64,000 bases of DNA, taken from NCBI GenBank assembly GCA_963784065.1, contig CAWAQA010000002.1, positions 1 through 64,000 of the forward strand, in the 5' to 3' direction. This document shows, piece after piece, positions 8,806 to 18,005 of the stretch (position 1 is its first letter; each line of letters starts with the position of its first letter). The notes beneath the pieces were generated by a model, which saw only the letters and a program-made list of their open reading frames with translations, was not told the DNA's origin and made no database searches. Source of the stretch: CAWAQA01 sp963784065 (GTDB lineage Bacteria; Acidobacteriota; Vicinamibacteria; Vicinamibacterales; UBA2999). The position numbers and the translations under genes are program-made.

Positions 8806-9711
8806 CTAGGCGCGCGACGTCAGCTCGTCGTACGCGGCCGGCAGTGCCACTGGCGCATCCGCCCACGACTCGAAGCCCGGGATCGCCGTGGCCTTGATGA
8901 TCTCGTCGCGCGACCGCCCGGCGGCCACGCCCTTCTGCACGAAGTCGATCATCGCGGTCAGGTAGTTGCGCAGGTTCATGAGGTCCTGGCGGGACCCGGT
9001 GACCGCCTCGCCGGGCTTGGAGTGGCCGAAGATGTAGATCGTGTCGTTGGCGTGGTCCTTGACCACGTTCTCGAGGACCGGGATCCAGTTGCGCACCGAG
9101 GCGCCCCCCGGCCGGTCGGCGCGGGGGCTGCGCACGTGCGACATCAGGTCGCCCATGTGCACGATGTTCGCCCGCTCGAAGAACACGGCGACGTCGCCGC
9201 CGGTATGCGCCGCCCCGTAGTACTTCGCCGAGACCACCTCGTTCCCGATTTCCTGCTTCCATTCCTTGTCGAACGTCGTGTCGGCAAAGGCCTGGCTGTC
9301 GATCGACTTGTTCGCTTCCGCCGCCTTCCGCTGCAGCCCCGGGACGTTGGCGTGGGCGACGATTTTCGCGGCCGCCGGCTGGAGCACCTTGTTGCCCCCG
9401 GTGTGATCGCCGTGATGATGCGTGTTGATCAGCAGGTCGATCTTGCGGGGCGTGCGCGTTTTCAGCCCCTCGAGCAGCAGCGGCGCCGTGTCGGCGAACT
9501 GGCTGTCCACCACCACGACCGCGTCCGGCGAGACCAGCCAGCCGATCGTGCCGCCGCGTGCCGTGAACGTGCCGATGTTGCGGCGGATGGTGGCGAACTC
9601 GGGGACCGCCGGGGGAGGCGGCTGCTGTGCGAACGACGGCACTCCGCGCAGCGTGCTTCCGAGCACGGCAAGGGACGAGGCGGTGACAAATTCGCGGCGG
9701 CTCCAGCTCAT
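8806..9711 (-). CDS. Exported metallo-beta-lactamase-fold hydrolase
   Basis: 301 residues. ATG at 9711 is preceded by AGGA at a good distance. Leader SRREFVTASSLAVLGS has a twin-arginine-like pair before the hydrophobic core and ends around SFAQ. The zinc-binding motif HHHGDHTGG (HxHxDH) is present, followed by AHTGGD and the later GHSKPGEA, consistent with the remaining histidine ligands of the fold. Beta-lactamases and many unrelated hydrolases share this pattern; the substrate is unknown. It converges on actD and is divergent from another metallo-beta-lactamase-fold gene 510 bases away. Confidence 0.85.
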   Translation of the reverse strand: MSWSRREFVTASSLAVLGSTLRGVPSFAQQPPPPAVPEFATIRRNIGTFTARGGTIGWLVSPDAVVVVDSQFADTAPLLLEGLKTRTPRKIDLLINTHHHGDHTGGNKVLQPAAAKIVAHANVPGLQRKAAEANKSIDSQAFADTTFDKEWKQEIGNEVVSAKYYGAAHTGGDVAVFFERANIVHMGDLMSHVRSPRADRPGGASVRNWIPVLENVVKDHANDTIYIFGHSKPGEAVTGSRQDLMNLRNYLTAMIDFVQKGVAAGRSRDEIIKATAIPGFESWADAPVALPAAYDELTSRA

Positions 9712-10220
9712 GACACGTCCTTTCGAGGCGGCAGCTGACAACGGCAGCTGCAAATGAGGAATGGGAGTCGGTATGTTGGGGATGGCCGGGCGTAGCGTAG
9801 CATGAAGGCGGTCATGGCCTGTATCCGGTGCCTTTACACCTCGAACTACGAGTTGCTCTGGCAGCACGGTACCGAACTTCCCCTCATGGCTGTGATGCTG
9901 CGTTGCTGCGCCGGCCCCGAGTTGCAGGTTCGCAGGGGCGCCGAGGTATTGCTGAGCGAGATGTCTCAAGACGGTTCCCGACGTCACCGCGCGCGCGAAG
10001 GAGCTTCGCAACACCTTCTTCCTGCCGCCACGTAGCTCGGGACAAGAGGCGACACAGGAAGGCCCTAAACCTGGATGGTAGCTTATCTTTCGGCGGGAGG
10101 CGAGGACCCTGATGGAAGGCGTGCAACAGATAATCACGTGTTTCCAATTCTGAAGATGGTCCAATCTCCGCGACTCCGCGTCGCCGCGGCTACGTCTCAT
10201 CAGGCGGGCAGGAGCACGCA
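9712..10220. other. Gene-free divergent spacer
   Basis: About 510 bases between two divergent metallo-hydrolase genes. Short open frames here have no start context and no recognisable domains. No clear promoter or repeat could be defined. A Shine-Dalgarno AGGAG for the right-hand gene lies at about 10210. The length leaves room for regulation of both genes. Confidence 0.5.
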
Positions 10221-11253
10221 ATGACCATGAGATGGCCGAGGCCGTCCGCGGGCCTCGCGCTCGCGTCGCTGATCGCGACCGCCACCCTGACGGGCACGGC
10301 CGGGTTCGCGCGGCAGACTCAGGGCCAGCCGAACGTCGACGACGTCGAGGTGAGGGTGTGGCCCGTGCAGGGCAACGTGTACCTTGCGGTCGGAGGGTTC
10401 GCGAACGCCGCGTTCTCCGTCGGTGAGGACGGCGTCCTCGTCGTTGACACGCTGGTCGAGCCGCTGGCCGACAAGTTCATCGCCGAGATTCGCAAGGATC
10501 GCCGGCAGCAAACCGATCCGCTACGTTGTCAACACGCACGTGCACGCCGATCACACCGGCGGCAACGTCAAGCTGGCCGCGGCAGGGCAGTCGGCGGCCG
10601 GCGGCACCTTCGCGGGCCAGGTCGGGCCGGCGGCCACTGCCGCGTTCATCTGGGCGCACGAGAACGTGATGAAGCGGATGAGCACGCCCCCGCAAGGTCA
10701 GCCCGAGATCCCGTTCGCCGCGTGGCCGACGGACACGTTCTTCACCGCAGAGAAGGAGCTCTACTTCAACGGCGAGGCCGTGCAGGTGCTGCACCAGCCG
10801 GCGGCGCACACCGATGGCGACTCGATCGTCTTCTTCCGCAAGTCGGATGTCGTCGTCGCGGGCGACGCGTTCGTGACAACGACCTTTCCAATCGTCAACC
10901 TGGCGCAGGGCGGAAGCCTGAACGGAACGGTCGATGCCCTCAATCGCATCATCGACCTCACTGTGCCGAAGGACAAGCAGGAAGGCGGCACCTATGTGAT
11001 CCCGGGCCACGGCCGCCTGACCGACGAGGCGGACGTGGTGGACTACCGCGACATGGTGACGATCATCCGCGATCGGCTCGACGACGCCGTCAAGAAGGGC
11101 ATGACGCTGGACCAGGTCAAGGCGGCGCGCCTCGTACGCGACTACGAAGGCCGGTATGGGAGCACGACCGGCTTCTGGACGACCGATGCCTTCGTCGAAG
11201 CCGCGTACCAGAGCCTTCGCCAGCCGCCGGCGAAGACCGGTGAGAACCGGTAG
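10221..11253 (+). CDS. Exported metallo-beta-lactamase-fold hydrolase (one frame break)
   Basis: ATG 10221 with AGGAG upstream. Signal peptide through TGTAGFA. An extra base near 10507 breaks the frame; the continuation begins SKPIRYVVNTHVHADHTGG, carrying the HxHxDH zinc motif. Later AHTDGDSIVFF, GDAFV and IPGHG provide the other expected histidines and aspartate. About 343 residues. Resembles the quinoprotein-relay/SoxH-like branch of exported MBL proteins common in soil bacteria. Substrate unknown. Followed after 18 bases by another exported protein. Confidence 0.8.
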
Positions 11254-11271
11254 CCGCCGGAGAACGGGGAC

Positions 11272-12085
11272 ATGAGCACGATCATGCTGCAGAGTACGCA
11301 CGTCACGGCACAAGGCACCGCTCGCCAGGCACAAGTGGATCTCGAACCTTGGATCGTGTGCCTGGTCCTGGCCCTGGCGCCGGTTGGTCAGGTGGACGCG
11401 CAGGGGCCGGGCGGCGGACGCGGCCAGCAGACCCCGCAGTCGCCGCGGGCGGCCGGCCCGATCGATCTGACCGGTTACTGGGTGTCGGTGGTCAACGAGG
11501 ACTGGCGGTGGCGGATGGTCACCCCGCCGAAGGGCGACTACGCCAGCGTCCCGATGACCGACGAGGCCCGTAAGCTCGCCGACGCCTGGGACGTGTCGAA
11601 GGACGGCCGCTGCGAGGCGTACGGCGCGGCCGCGTTGATGCGCATGCCCACCCGCCTGCACATCACGTGGGAAGGAGACAACATCCTGAAGATCGAGACG
11701 GATGCCGGCCAGCAGACGCGCCGGCTGCGCTTCGACCGCAACGCGAAGCCGGCCGGCGCCCGCTCGCTCCAGGGCCATTCGGCGGCCGAGTGGGAACGCC
11801 CCGCAGGCCAGGGCCGCGGCCAGGCGGGTCCGGGCGGCAGCCTCAAGGTCATCACGAACAACCTGCGCGCCGGCTGGTTGCGCAGGAACGGCGTGCCCTA
11901 CAGCGAGAACGCGGTGGTCACCGAGTACTATGACCGCCTCTCGGCGCCGAACGGCGATCAGTGGTTCACGGTCACGACGATTGTCGAGGATCCGCAGGTA
12001 CTTGAGCCAGCCGTTCGTGACGAGCTCGCACTTCAAGAAGGAGCCGGACGCCGCCAGGTGGTCGCCGTCCCCCTGCACAACGTAG
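11272..12085 (+). CDS. Exported protein of unknown function (frame break near C-terminus)
   Basis: ATG 11272, hydrophobic leader IVCLVLALAPVGQVDAQ, then a Gly/Gln-rich linker and a globular part beginning DLTGYWVSVVNEDWRWRM. This type of secreted protein is recurrent in Acidobacteriota and has no assigned activity. After VTTIVEDPQ the frame breaks near 11998; the alternative frame continues YLSQPFVTSSHFKKEPD and stops at 12085, which matches the ending expected from related proteins better than the longer unbroken reading. About 270 residues. Likely co-transcribed with the preceding metallo-hydrolase. Confidence 0.65.
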
Positions 12086-12210
12086 GCGCCGGTCAGGTCG
12101 TCGCGTGCAGGCGCGGTGGACATGTAATAGTTCTAGCGGTCAAGTTGTGGTGCCCGAGCGGCACGATGAGTGGAATGTTCTGAACAATCCCTTGCAGGAA
12201 TGAGCGCCGC

Positions 12211-12474
12211 ATGCCGTTGCCGCTGATCGTCATCCTCGTTGTGCTGGCCACCCTCAGCCTGCTGGCCGTGGCAGGCTACCTGATCGACCGGAGCGAGGAG
12301 CGTCAGGAGCGCAGGGAGGCCATCCGATCTACAGGGCGTGATGTTGATCGTCTGCGCGGCGTGACTGGAGACTGCGATTGCGGTGCCCCCCTCGTCTCCC
12401 GTTCAGGCCCCCGGTTCCTGGCCGGCGCCATGGCGACGTGTACCGAATACCGCCAGCGCACACGCCGATTCTGA
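12211..12474 (+). CDS. Small single-helix membrane protein, hypothetical
   Basis: 87 residues: an N-terminal helix (LPLIVILVVLATLSLLAVAGYLI) followed by a charged segment DRSEERQERREA and an unremarkable tail with two close cysteines (CDC). The helix-then-charge layout supports a real small membrane protein, but the tail may be out of frame. No family recognised. Confidence 0.4.
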   Translation: MPLPLIVILVVLATLSLLAVAGYLIDRSEERQERREAIRSTGRDVDRLRGVTGDCDCGAPLVSRSGPRFLAGAMATCTEYRQRTRRF

Positions 12475-12611
12475 TATCTTTCGCGAAGCGCCGGCGGCCG
12501 TGCCCGCGGCGGGGATCGGCACACATTGCAGGAATGGAGCGACATTGAATCCGCGACAGATCGGCACGAAGCAGATCATCCTCCTCGCGGCGGCGCTCGC
12601 CGAGGTTCAGT

Positions 12612-12992
12612 GAGGCGAGCGATCCCATCTTCCACATCGCCCTGGAGCGCGAGTGGGCGGCGGCGACGTCCACCTACCGGCCGGAAGGTTTCGAGGACGA
12701 TGGGTTCATTCACTGCGCCACGGCGAGCCAGGTGATGAAGGTCGCACGGCGTCTGTTTCGCGGGCGCCGCGACCTCGTGTTGCTGCGGATCGATCCCGAC
12801 CTCGTGGAGTCGGAGATCCGGCTCGAGAACCTCGAAAGCGGCGAGGAGCTCTATCCCCACATCTACGGCGAGCTCGACCTGTCGGCGGTGACCGGCCTCG
12901 AGGTGCTTGCCGTCGGCGTGGACGGTGAGTTCGTGACGCCCACGCTGCTCGTCCCGGCGCGCTCGGCGAGCCAGGGCACCCTCTCGCATTGA
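12612..12992 (+). CDS. DUF952 family protein, start not resolved
   Basis: The continuous reading DPIFHIALEREW through GFIHCATASQV to LVLLRIDPDLV and YPHIYGELDLSAV is the DUF952 fold (about 110 residues, function unknown; the GFIHC segment is the family hallmark). No ATG, GTG or TTG in this frame lies suitably upstream before the in-frame stop at 12546, so the first residues are lost, probably through an indel just before 12615. It ends 7 bases before the next gene. Confidence 0.7.
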   Translation, partial: EASDPIFHIALEREWAAATSTYRPEGFEDDGFIHCATASQVMKVARRLFRGRRDLVLLRIDPDLVESEIRLENLESGEELYPHIYGELDLSAVTGLEVLAVGVDGEFVTPTLLVPARSASQGTLSH

Positions 12993-12999
12993 CGGCACC

Positions 13000-13446
13000 A
13001 TGACCAAGGCGGGATTCGCGGCCGTGCTCGCCCTCTCTGTGCAGGGGCCGGTCCAGGTGGATCAGCTGGCATGGCTGACGGGCTGCTGGCAGATCGCACG
13101 CGGCGACGAGGTCATCGACGAGCAGTGGATGGCCCCGCGCGCGGGCGTGATGCTGGGCATGAGCCGGACCGTTCGCGCCGGCCGGACCACGTCCACGGAA
13201 TTCGTCACCCTCCGCCCCGTGGACGGGGGTTTCGTCTACGAGGCGAACCCGTCCGGCCAGCAGCCGACAGCGTTCCCGGCGACCGCGATATCCGCAGATC
13301 GGGCCGTTTTCGAGAACCCGGCCCACGACTACCCCAAACGGATCGTCTACGAGCGCAAGGGCGACGGCGCCCTGATCGCGTCCATTGACGACGGAACAGG
13401 CGCGAAACGTGTGGAGTACCCATTCCGGCGCGTCAATTGCCGGTAA
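13000..13446 (+). CDS. DUF6265-type exported protein
   Basis: 148 residues with a short N-terminal hydrophobic leader (AGFAAVLALSVQG), then QLAWLTGCWQIARGDEVIDEQWMAPRAGVMLGMSRTV. This is the characteristic opening of the DUF6265 family of lipocalin-like proteins, and it continues to a typical ending FENPAHDYPKRIVYER. Function unknown; a small-molecule-binding barrel is plausible. Follows the DUF952 gene by 7 bases. Confidence 0.75.
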   Translation: MTKAGFAAVLALSVQGPVQVDQLAWLTGCWQIARGDEVIDEQWMAPRAGVMLGMSRTVRAGRTTSTEFVTLRPVDGGFVYEANPSGQQPTAFPATAISADRAVFENPAHDYPKRIVYERKGDGALIASIDDGTGAKRVEYPFRRVNCR

Positions 13447-13559
13447 ACGAGTCACCTCCGGGGGACGTAATCTCCTTGTAAAACCTGCGACTCCCGCGGG
13501 CTTGCTGGACCCTCGGCCAATTGCGTAAAGTCTAGGTTCTGCGTCACAATCGCCCCGCT

Positions 13560-14768
13560 GTGCGGAGACCAATCCTGACTGTAAAAACCATCGCTCTCAT
13601 ATTGCCCTTGCTGGCGGCGGGGTGCTCGAGCCCGGCCCGGCCGGTTTCGGCCCGGACCGCTGACGCCGATGCAGCCCGGCAGGTGACCGGCGTGCTCGTG
13701 GGGGAACGGCCCCTCGAACGGGTGGTTACCGTGACCGGGACGCTGGCCGCCGAAGAGCAGGTGGCCCTCGCCTTCAAGGTTCCGGGCCGCGTCGATGCGA
13801 TCAACGTCGATTTGGGAAGTCCGGTCCACGAGGGGCAGGTCCTCGCCCGTCTCCTTCCCACCGATTTCGAGTTCCGGCTGCACCAGGCCGAAGCCGCGCT
13901 TCACCAGGCCCGGGTGCGCCTCGGCCTGCCGGCAACGGGAGACGAAGACGAAGTGGACGTCGAGAGCACCGGCCTCTTGCGCCAGCGTCGCGCCGTGTTG
14001 CAGCAGGCGCGCCTCAGCCGGGATCGCATGAAGACATTCTTCGATCGCGGTCTGTCGTCCCGCGGGGATCTCGACGCCGCCGAAGCCGCCCTCGAAGTCG
14101 CCGAGGGACAGCATCAGGACGCGATCGAGGAGATTCGGAACCGCGAGGGCGTGCTCGCGCAGCGGCGCTCGGAGCTGGATCTCGCCCGCCAGCAGCTCGA
14201 AGACACGATCCTGCGTTCGCCGATGGATGGCGCCGTGCGCGAGAAGGTCGCCACGGTCGGTGAATACCGGACGGCGGGCACTCCCGTCCTCACCATCGTT
14301 CGCACCGATCCGCTGCGGCTTCAGCTGGCCGTGCCCGAACGGTCCGCGGCCCAGCTGCGCGCGGGCCAGACGGTCCGGGTGCGCGTCGAGGGCGATTCCC
14401 GCGTGCACGGCGGCCGCCTCGCGCGGCTCGGCGCGGCGATTGACGAGGCGAACCGCACGCTGCCGGTGGAGGCCGTCGTCATCAACACCTCGGGCGCGAT
14501 CCGTCCGGGTCAGTTCGCGACGGCCGACATCGTCGTCGAGGAGGGCGAGATGGCCCTGCTCGTCCCCGACGATGCCGTCGTCAGCTTCGCCGGCGTGCAG
14601 CGTGTGCTGGTCGTGCAGGACGGCAAGGCACGGGAACAGCGGATTCGCACCGGCCGCCGGGAGGGGGAGCAGATCGAAATCGTCGAGGGGCTGCGCAGTG
14701 GCGACGTCGTCATTCGCGCGCCCGGTGATCTGACCGACGGCGCCGCCGTTCGCGTGAGGACCGAATGA
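13560..14768 (+). CDS. RND efflux periplasmic adaptor (lipoprotein)
   Basis: 402 residues, GTG start. Lipobox LLAAGC near residue 22. Domains in order: beta-barrel/lipoyl half (VVTVTGTLAAEEQVALAFKVPGRV), a long alpha-helical hairpin with coiled-coil character (residues about 115-225), the second lipoyl half (ILRSPMDGAVREKVATVGEY) and a membrane-proximal barrel (ALLVPDDAVVSFAG). This is the HlyD/MexA family that bridges an inner-membrane pump to an outer-membrane channel. The stop overlaps the ATG of the RND pump by 4 bases, so both belong to one transporter. No TolC-type gene is adjacent. Confidence 0.9.
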   Translation: MRRPILTVKTIALILPLLAAGCSSPARPVSARTADADAARQVTGVLVGERPLERVVTVTGTLAAEEQVALAFKVPGRVDAINVDLGSPVHEGQVLARLLPTDFEFRLHQAEAALHQARVRLGLPATGDEDEVDVESTGLLRQRRAVLQQARLSRDRMKTFFDRGLSSRGDLDAAEAALEVAEGQHQDAIEEIRNREGVLAQRRSELDLARQQLEDTILRSPMDGAVREKVATVGEYRTAGTPVLTIVRTDPLRLQLAVPERSAAQLRAGQTVRVRVEGDSRVHGGRLARLGAAIDEANRTLPVEAVVINTSGAIRPGQFATADIVVEEGEMALLVPDDAVVSFAGVQRVLVVQDGKAREQRIRTGRREGEQIEIVEGLRSGDVVIRAPGDLTDGAAVRVRTE

Positions 14769-17700
14769 AGAAACTGGTTGCGGTATGCATCGAGCGGCCG
14801 GTGTTTGCCGCGATGATCGTCCTGACCCTCGTTGTCGTCGGCACCGCCAGCTACTTCCGCCTCGGCGTCGACCGCTTCCCGCGCATCGACCTGCCGCAGG
14901 CGTCGGTGCGCACGAGCCTGCCTGGCGCCGCCGTCGAGGAGATGGAGACGCAGATCACCGAGCCGATCGAAGAAGCCGTCAATACCGTCGAAGGCATCAG
15001 CGAGGTTCGATCGAACTCCGGCGCCGGCAACTCCAACGTGACCGTGGTGTTCAATCTCGATCGCGACATCGACGTCGCGACGCAGGATCTCCGCGACCGC
15101 GTGTCCGCCGTCGTGCGCGATCTCCCCGAGGAAACGCTGCCGCCGGTCGTCCTGAAGTTCAACAGCGACAACGCCGCCGCCATCTCGCTCGCGCTCTCCG
15201 GCAACCTCTCGGTGCGCGAGCTGACGGAGCTGGCCGACAAGATCGCCAAACCGCGGCTCGAACGATCCGCGGGTGTGGGCGAGGTCCAGATCGTCGGCGG
15301 CCTCGAGCGCACGATCAACGTGTGGGTGGATGCCGATCGGCTCGCCGCCTACCGCATGCCGATTACCGAGATCCAGACGGCGCTCGCGCGGCAGAACCAG
15401 GACGCCCCGGGCGGCAACGTCACCGGCGGCGACACCGAGCAGGTGCTGCGCACGACCGGCCGGCTGACCGATCCGGAGGCGTTCAACGACCTGGTGATCA
15501 AGAACGTCGACGGCGCGTCGATCCGCATCCGCGACATCGGCCACGTCGAGGACGGCACGAAGGAGCAGCGTTCGATCGCGCGCCTGAACGGCGTCCCCAC
15601 CGTCGTCATGGAGATCCGGCGGCAGACGGGCTCGAACACCATCGAAGTCATCGACGCGGTGAAGCAGAACCTCGAGATCGTGAAGGCGGAACTGCCGCCC
15701 GGCGTCAACGTCGAGATCATCCGCGATCAGTCCCGCTACATCGAAGCGGCGCTGCACGAGATCAACATCCACCTGATCCTGGGCGGCATTCTCGCCTCGC
15801 TCGTCGTGTTCGCGTTCATGCGTGACTGGCGCTCCACGATCATCGCCGCCGTCGCCATCCCCTCGTCCGTGGTCGCCACGTTCGGGATGATGGCGGCGCT
15901 CGACTTCACGCTCAACAGCGTGACGATGCTCGCGCTCGTCCTGATGGTCGGCATCGTCATCGACAACGCCATCGTCGTGCTCGAGAACATCTTCCGGTTC
16001 ATCGAGGAGAAGCGGCTGTCGGCGATCGATGCGGCGCGCGAAGCGACCGCGGAGATCGCGCTGCCCGTCCTCGCCACGACGTTGTGTCTCGTCGTGATCT
16101 TCATCCCCGTCTCCTTCATGTCGAGCATCTCGGGGCGGTTCCTCTACCAGTTCGGCCTGACCGCGGCAGTGGCGATCCTCGTGTCGCTCGTCGTCTCGTT
16201 CACGCTGACGCCGATGATGAGCGCGCGGCTGCTGCGCGCGGTCGGCGGACCACGGCGGACGAGGCCACGTCGCGGCAGGGGCTGTACGGCCTCGTCGATC
16301 GCGTGTACACACGAACGCTGGTGTCGGCGCTGCATCATCGAACGGTCGTCGCGGTCCTGGCCGTTCTGGTCATCGCGTCCAGCTATCCGCTCTATAAGGT
16401 GGTCGCCCAGGAGTTCATCCCGACCGGCGGCGACGAAGCGGAGTTCGAACTGAATATCACGGCGCCGGAAGGCACGAGCCTGGCGTTGATGGACGAGATC
16501 ACCCGTGCGGTCGAGCGCGACGTGCGCAGCGTGCCGGGCGTCCGGACGCTGCTGATGACGGCCGGAGGCAATTTCTTCGGCAACGTGAACAGCGGCCAGG
16601 GTTTCATCCGCATCGCGCCTCACGAGGAGCGCGTGTTCTCGATGTCCCGCATGTTCAAGGGCCTCCTGACGCTCGATCCGGCGGCGGCGTTCCGCGGCAA
16701 CTACAGCCAGCGTCAGGTGATGCAGGAGATTCGCACGAAGCTTCAGCAGTACCGGCAACCTCTCCGTTCAGCTGCGGAACACCCAGTCGTTCAACATCGG
16801 CACCGGCAACAACGACATCGACTTCGTGATCCGCGGGCCCGAGCTCGAGAAGCTGTTCGAGTACGGCAACGCGCTCAAGGCCCGCTCCGACGAGCTCGGC
16901 CTCCAGGATATCGATGTCTCGCTCAAGCTGGACCGGCCGGAGCTGCGCGCCGAGATCGATCGCGCCCGCGCCGCGGACCTCGGCATCCGCACCGCGGACA
17001 TCGCGGCCTCGCTTCGCTTGATGGTGGGCGGCGACGAAGAGGTCACGCGCTTCCGCGATCGGGTCGCCAACCAGGATTACGACGTCCAGCTCCGGCTCGA
17101 CGAGCGCGACCGCGGCGACATCGCCAAGATCGAGAGGCTCTACGTGCCACGCTCGAATGGAGAGCTGGTGCGCCTCGACAGCGTGGTCAACCTCGTGTCG
17201 CAGCAGAGTCCGTCACGAGTCGATCGGCTCGATCGGCAGCGGCAGATCTCGGTGCGCGGCGGTATCAAGGAGGGCTATGCGCTGGCCGATCGCATCGAGG
17301 CGCTGCGCGGCGCGGCGAACGAGCTCGGCATGCCGCCCGCCTACACCGTCAGCGTTGCCGGCCGCGGGCGCGAGCTGGAGCGCACGTTCGTCGAGTTCGG
17401 GTGGGCGTTCCTGCTCTCGGTCATCTTCATGTACATCGTGCTGGCGTCGCAGTACGAGAGCCTGTCGCACCCGCTGATCATCCTGCTCTCGCTGCCGCTG
17501 TCGGTGCCGTTCGCGCTGTTGTCGCTGTGGCTGACATCCACCACGCTCAACCTGTATTCCGCGCTCGGCATGCTCGTCCTGTTCGGCGTCGTCGCCAAGA
17601 ACGCGATCCTGCAGGTGGACTACGCGCGGAACCTGAGGATGAACAACGTGGAGCTGCAGACGGCCGTCGTGCAGGCGAGCCGCGACCGGCTGCGGCCGAT

Positions 17701-17932
17701 CCTGATGACGACCCTCGCGCTCGTCGGCGGCATGCTGCCGCTGGCGCTCGGCACCGGGCCCGGAGCCGAGGAACGCCGCGCCATTGCCATCGTGGTCATC
17801 GGCGGCCAGACGCTGTCCCTGTTCCTCACGCTCGTCGTGGTGCCGGTCGTCTTCTATCTCGTCGAAGCCGCGCACGAGCGGTGGGTGACGACGCGAGCCC
17901 CGGCGCAGGAAGAAGCCGCGCAGTCCGCCTGA
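14765..17932 (+). CDS. RND-family efflux permease (two frame breaks)
   Basis: MKKLVAVCIERPVFAAMIVLTLVVVG is the first helix of the AcrB/HAE1 family. Porter-domain signatures RFPRIDLP and ITEPIEEAVNTVEGI follow, then the transmembrane block with GIVIDNAIVVLENI (conserved Asp pair helix) and LPVLATTLCLVVIFIPV. The frame breaks near 16245 and 16757. The pieces cover the whole protein of about 1055 residues, ending after GMLVLFGVVAKNAILQVDY and GGQTLSLFLTLVVVPVVFY. Proton-driven export of drugs, solvents or metabolites. The mid-protein breaks fall in non-conserved linkers and look like sequence errors. Confidence 0.88.
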
Positions 17933-17966
17933 CGAACGGTTTCACACCGAACCCTGTCTGATGCCG

Positions 17967-17994
17967 GAGAGGCGGACCTTCAGGTCCGCCTCTC
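17967..17994 (+). terminator. Strong hairpin between convergent genes
   Basis: GAGAGGCGGACC-TTCA-GGTCCGCCTCTC, a perfect 12-bp stem with a TTCA loop, placed between the end of the RND permease and the end of the convergent kinase gene. Suitable as a bidirectional terminator; also a member of the TTCA/TGAA palindrome family. Confidence 0.65.
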
Positions 17995-18005
17995 GCCCCC
18001 GCTGC

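Noticed and set aside
9802..10112. Small plus-strand frames in the spacer between the two metallo-hydrolases
   Set aside because: Overlapping short frames with no ribosome-binding site and no conserved pattern.
14765..17932. Programmed frameshifting in the RND permease
   Set aside because: No slippery heptamer followed by a structure was found, and similar breaks occur in many unrelated genes, which points to sequence error.
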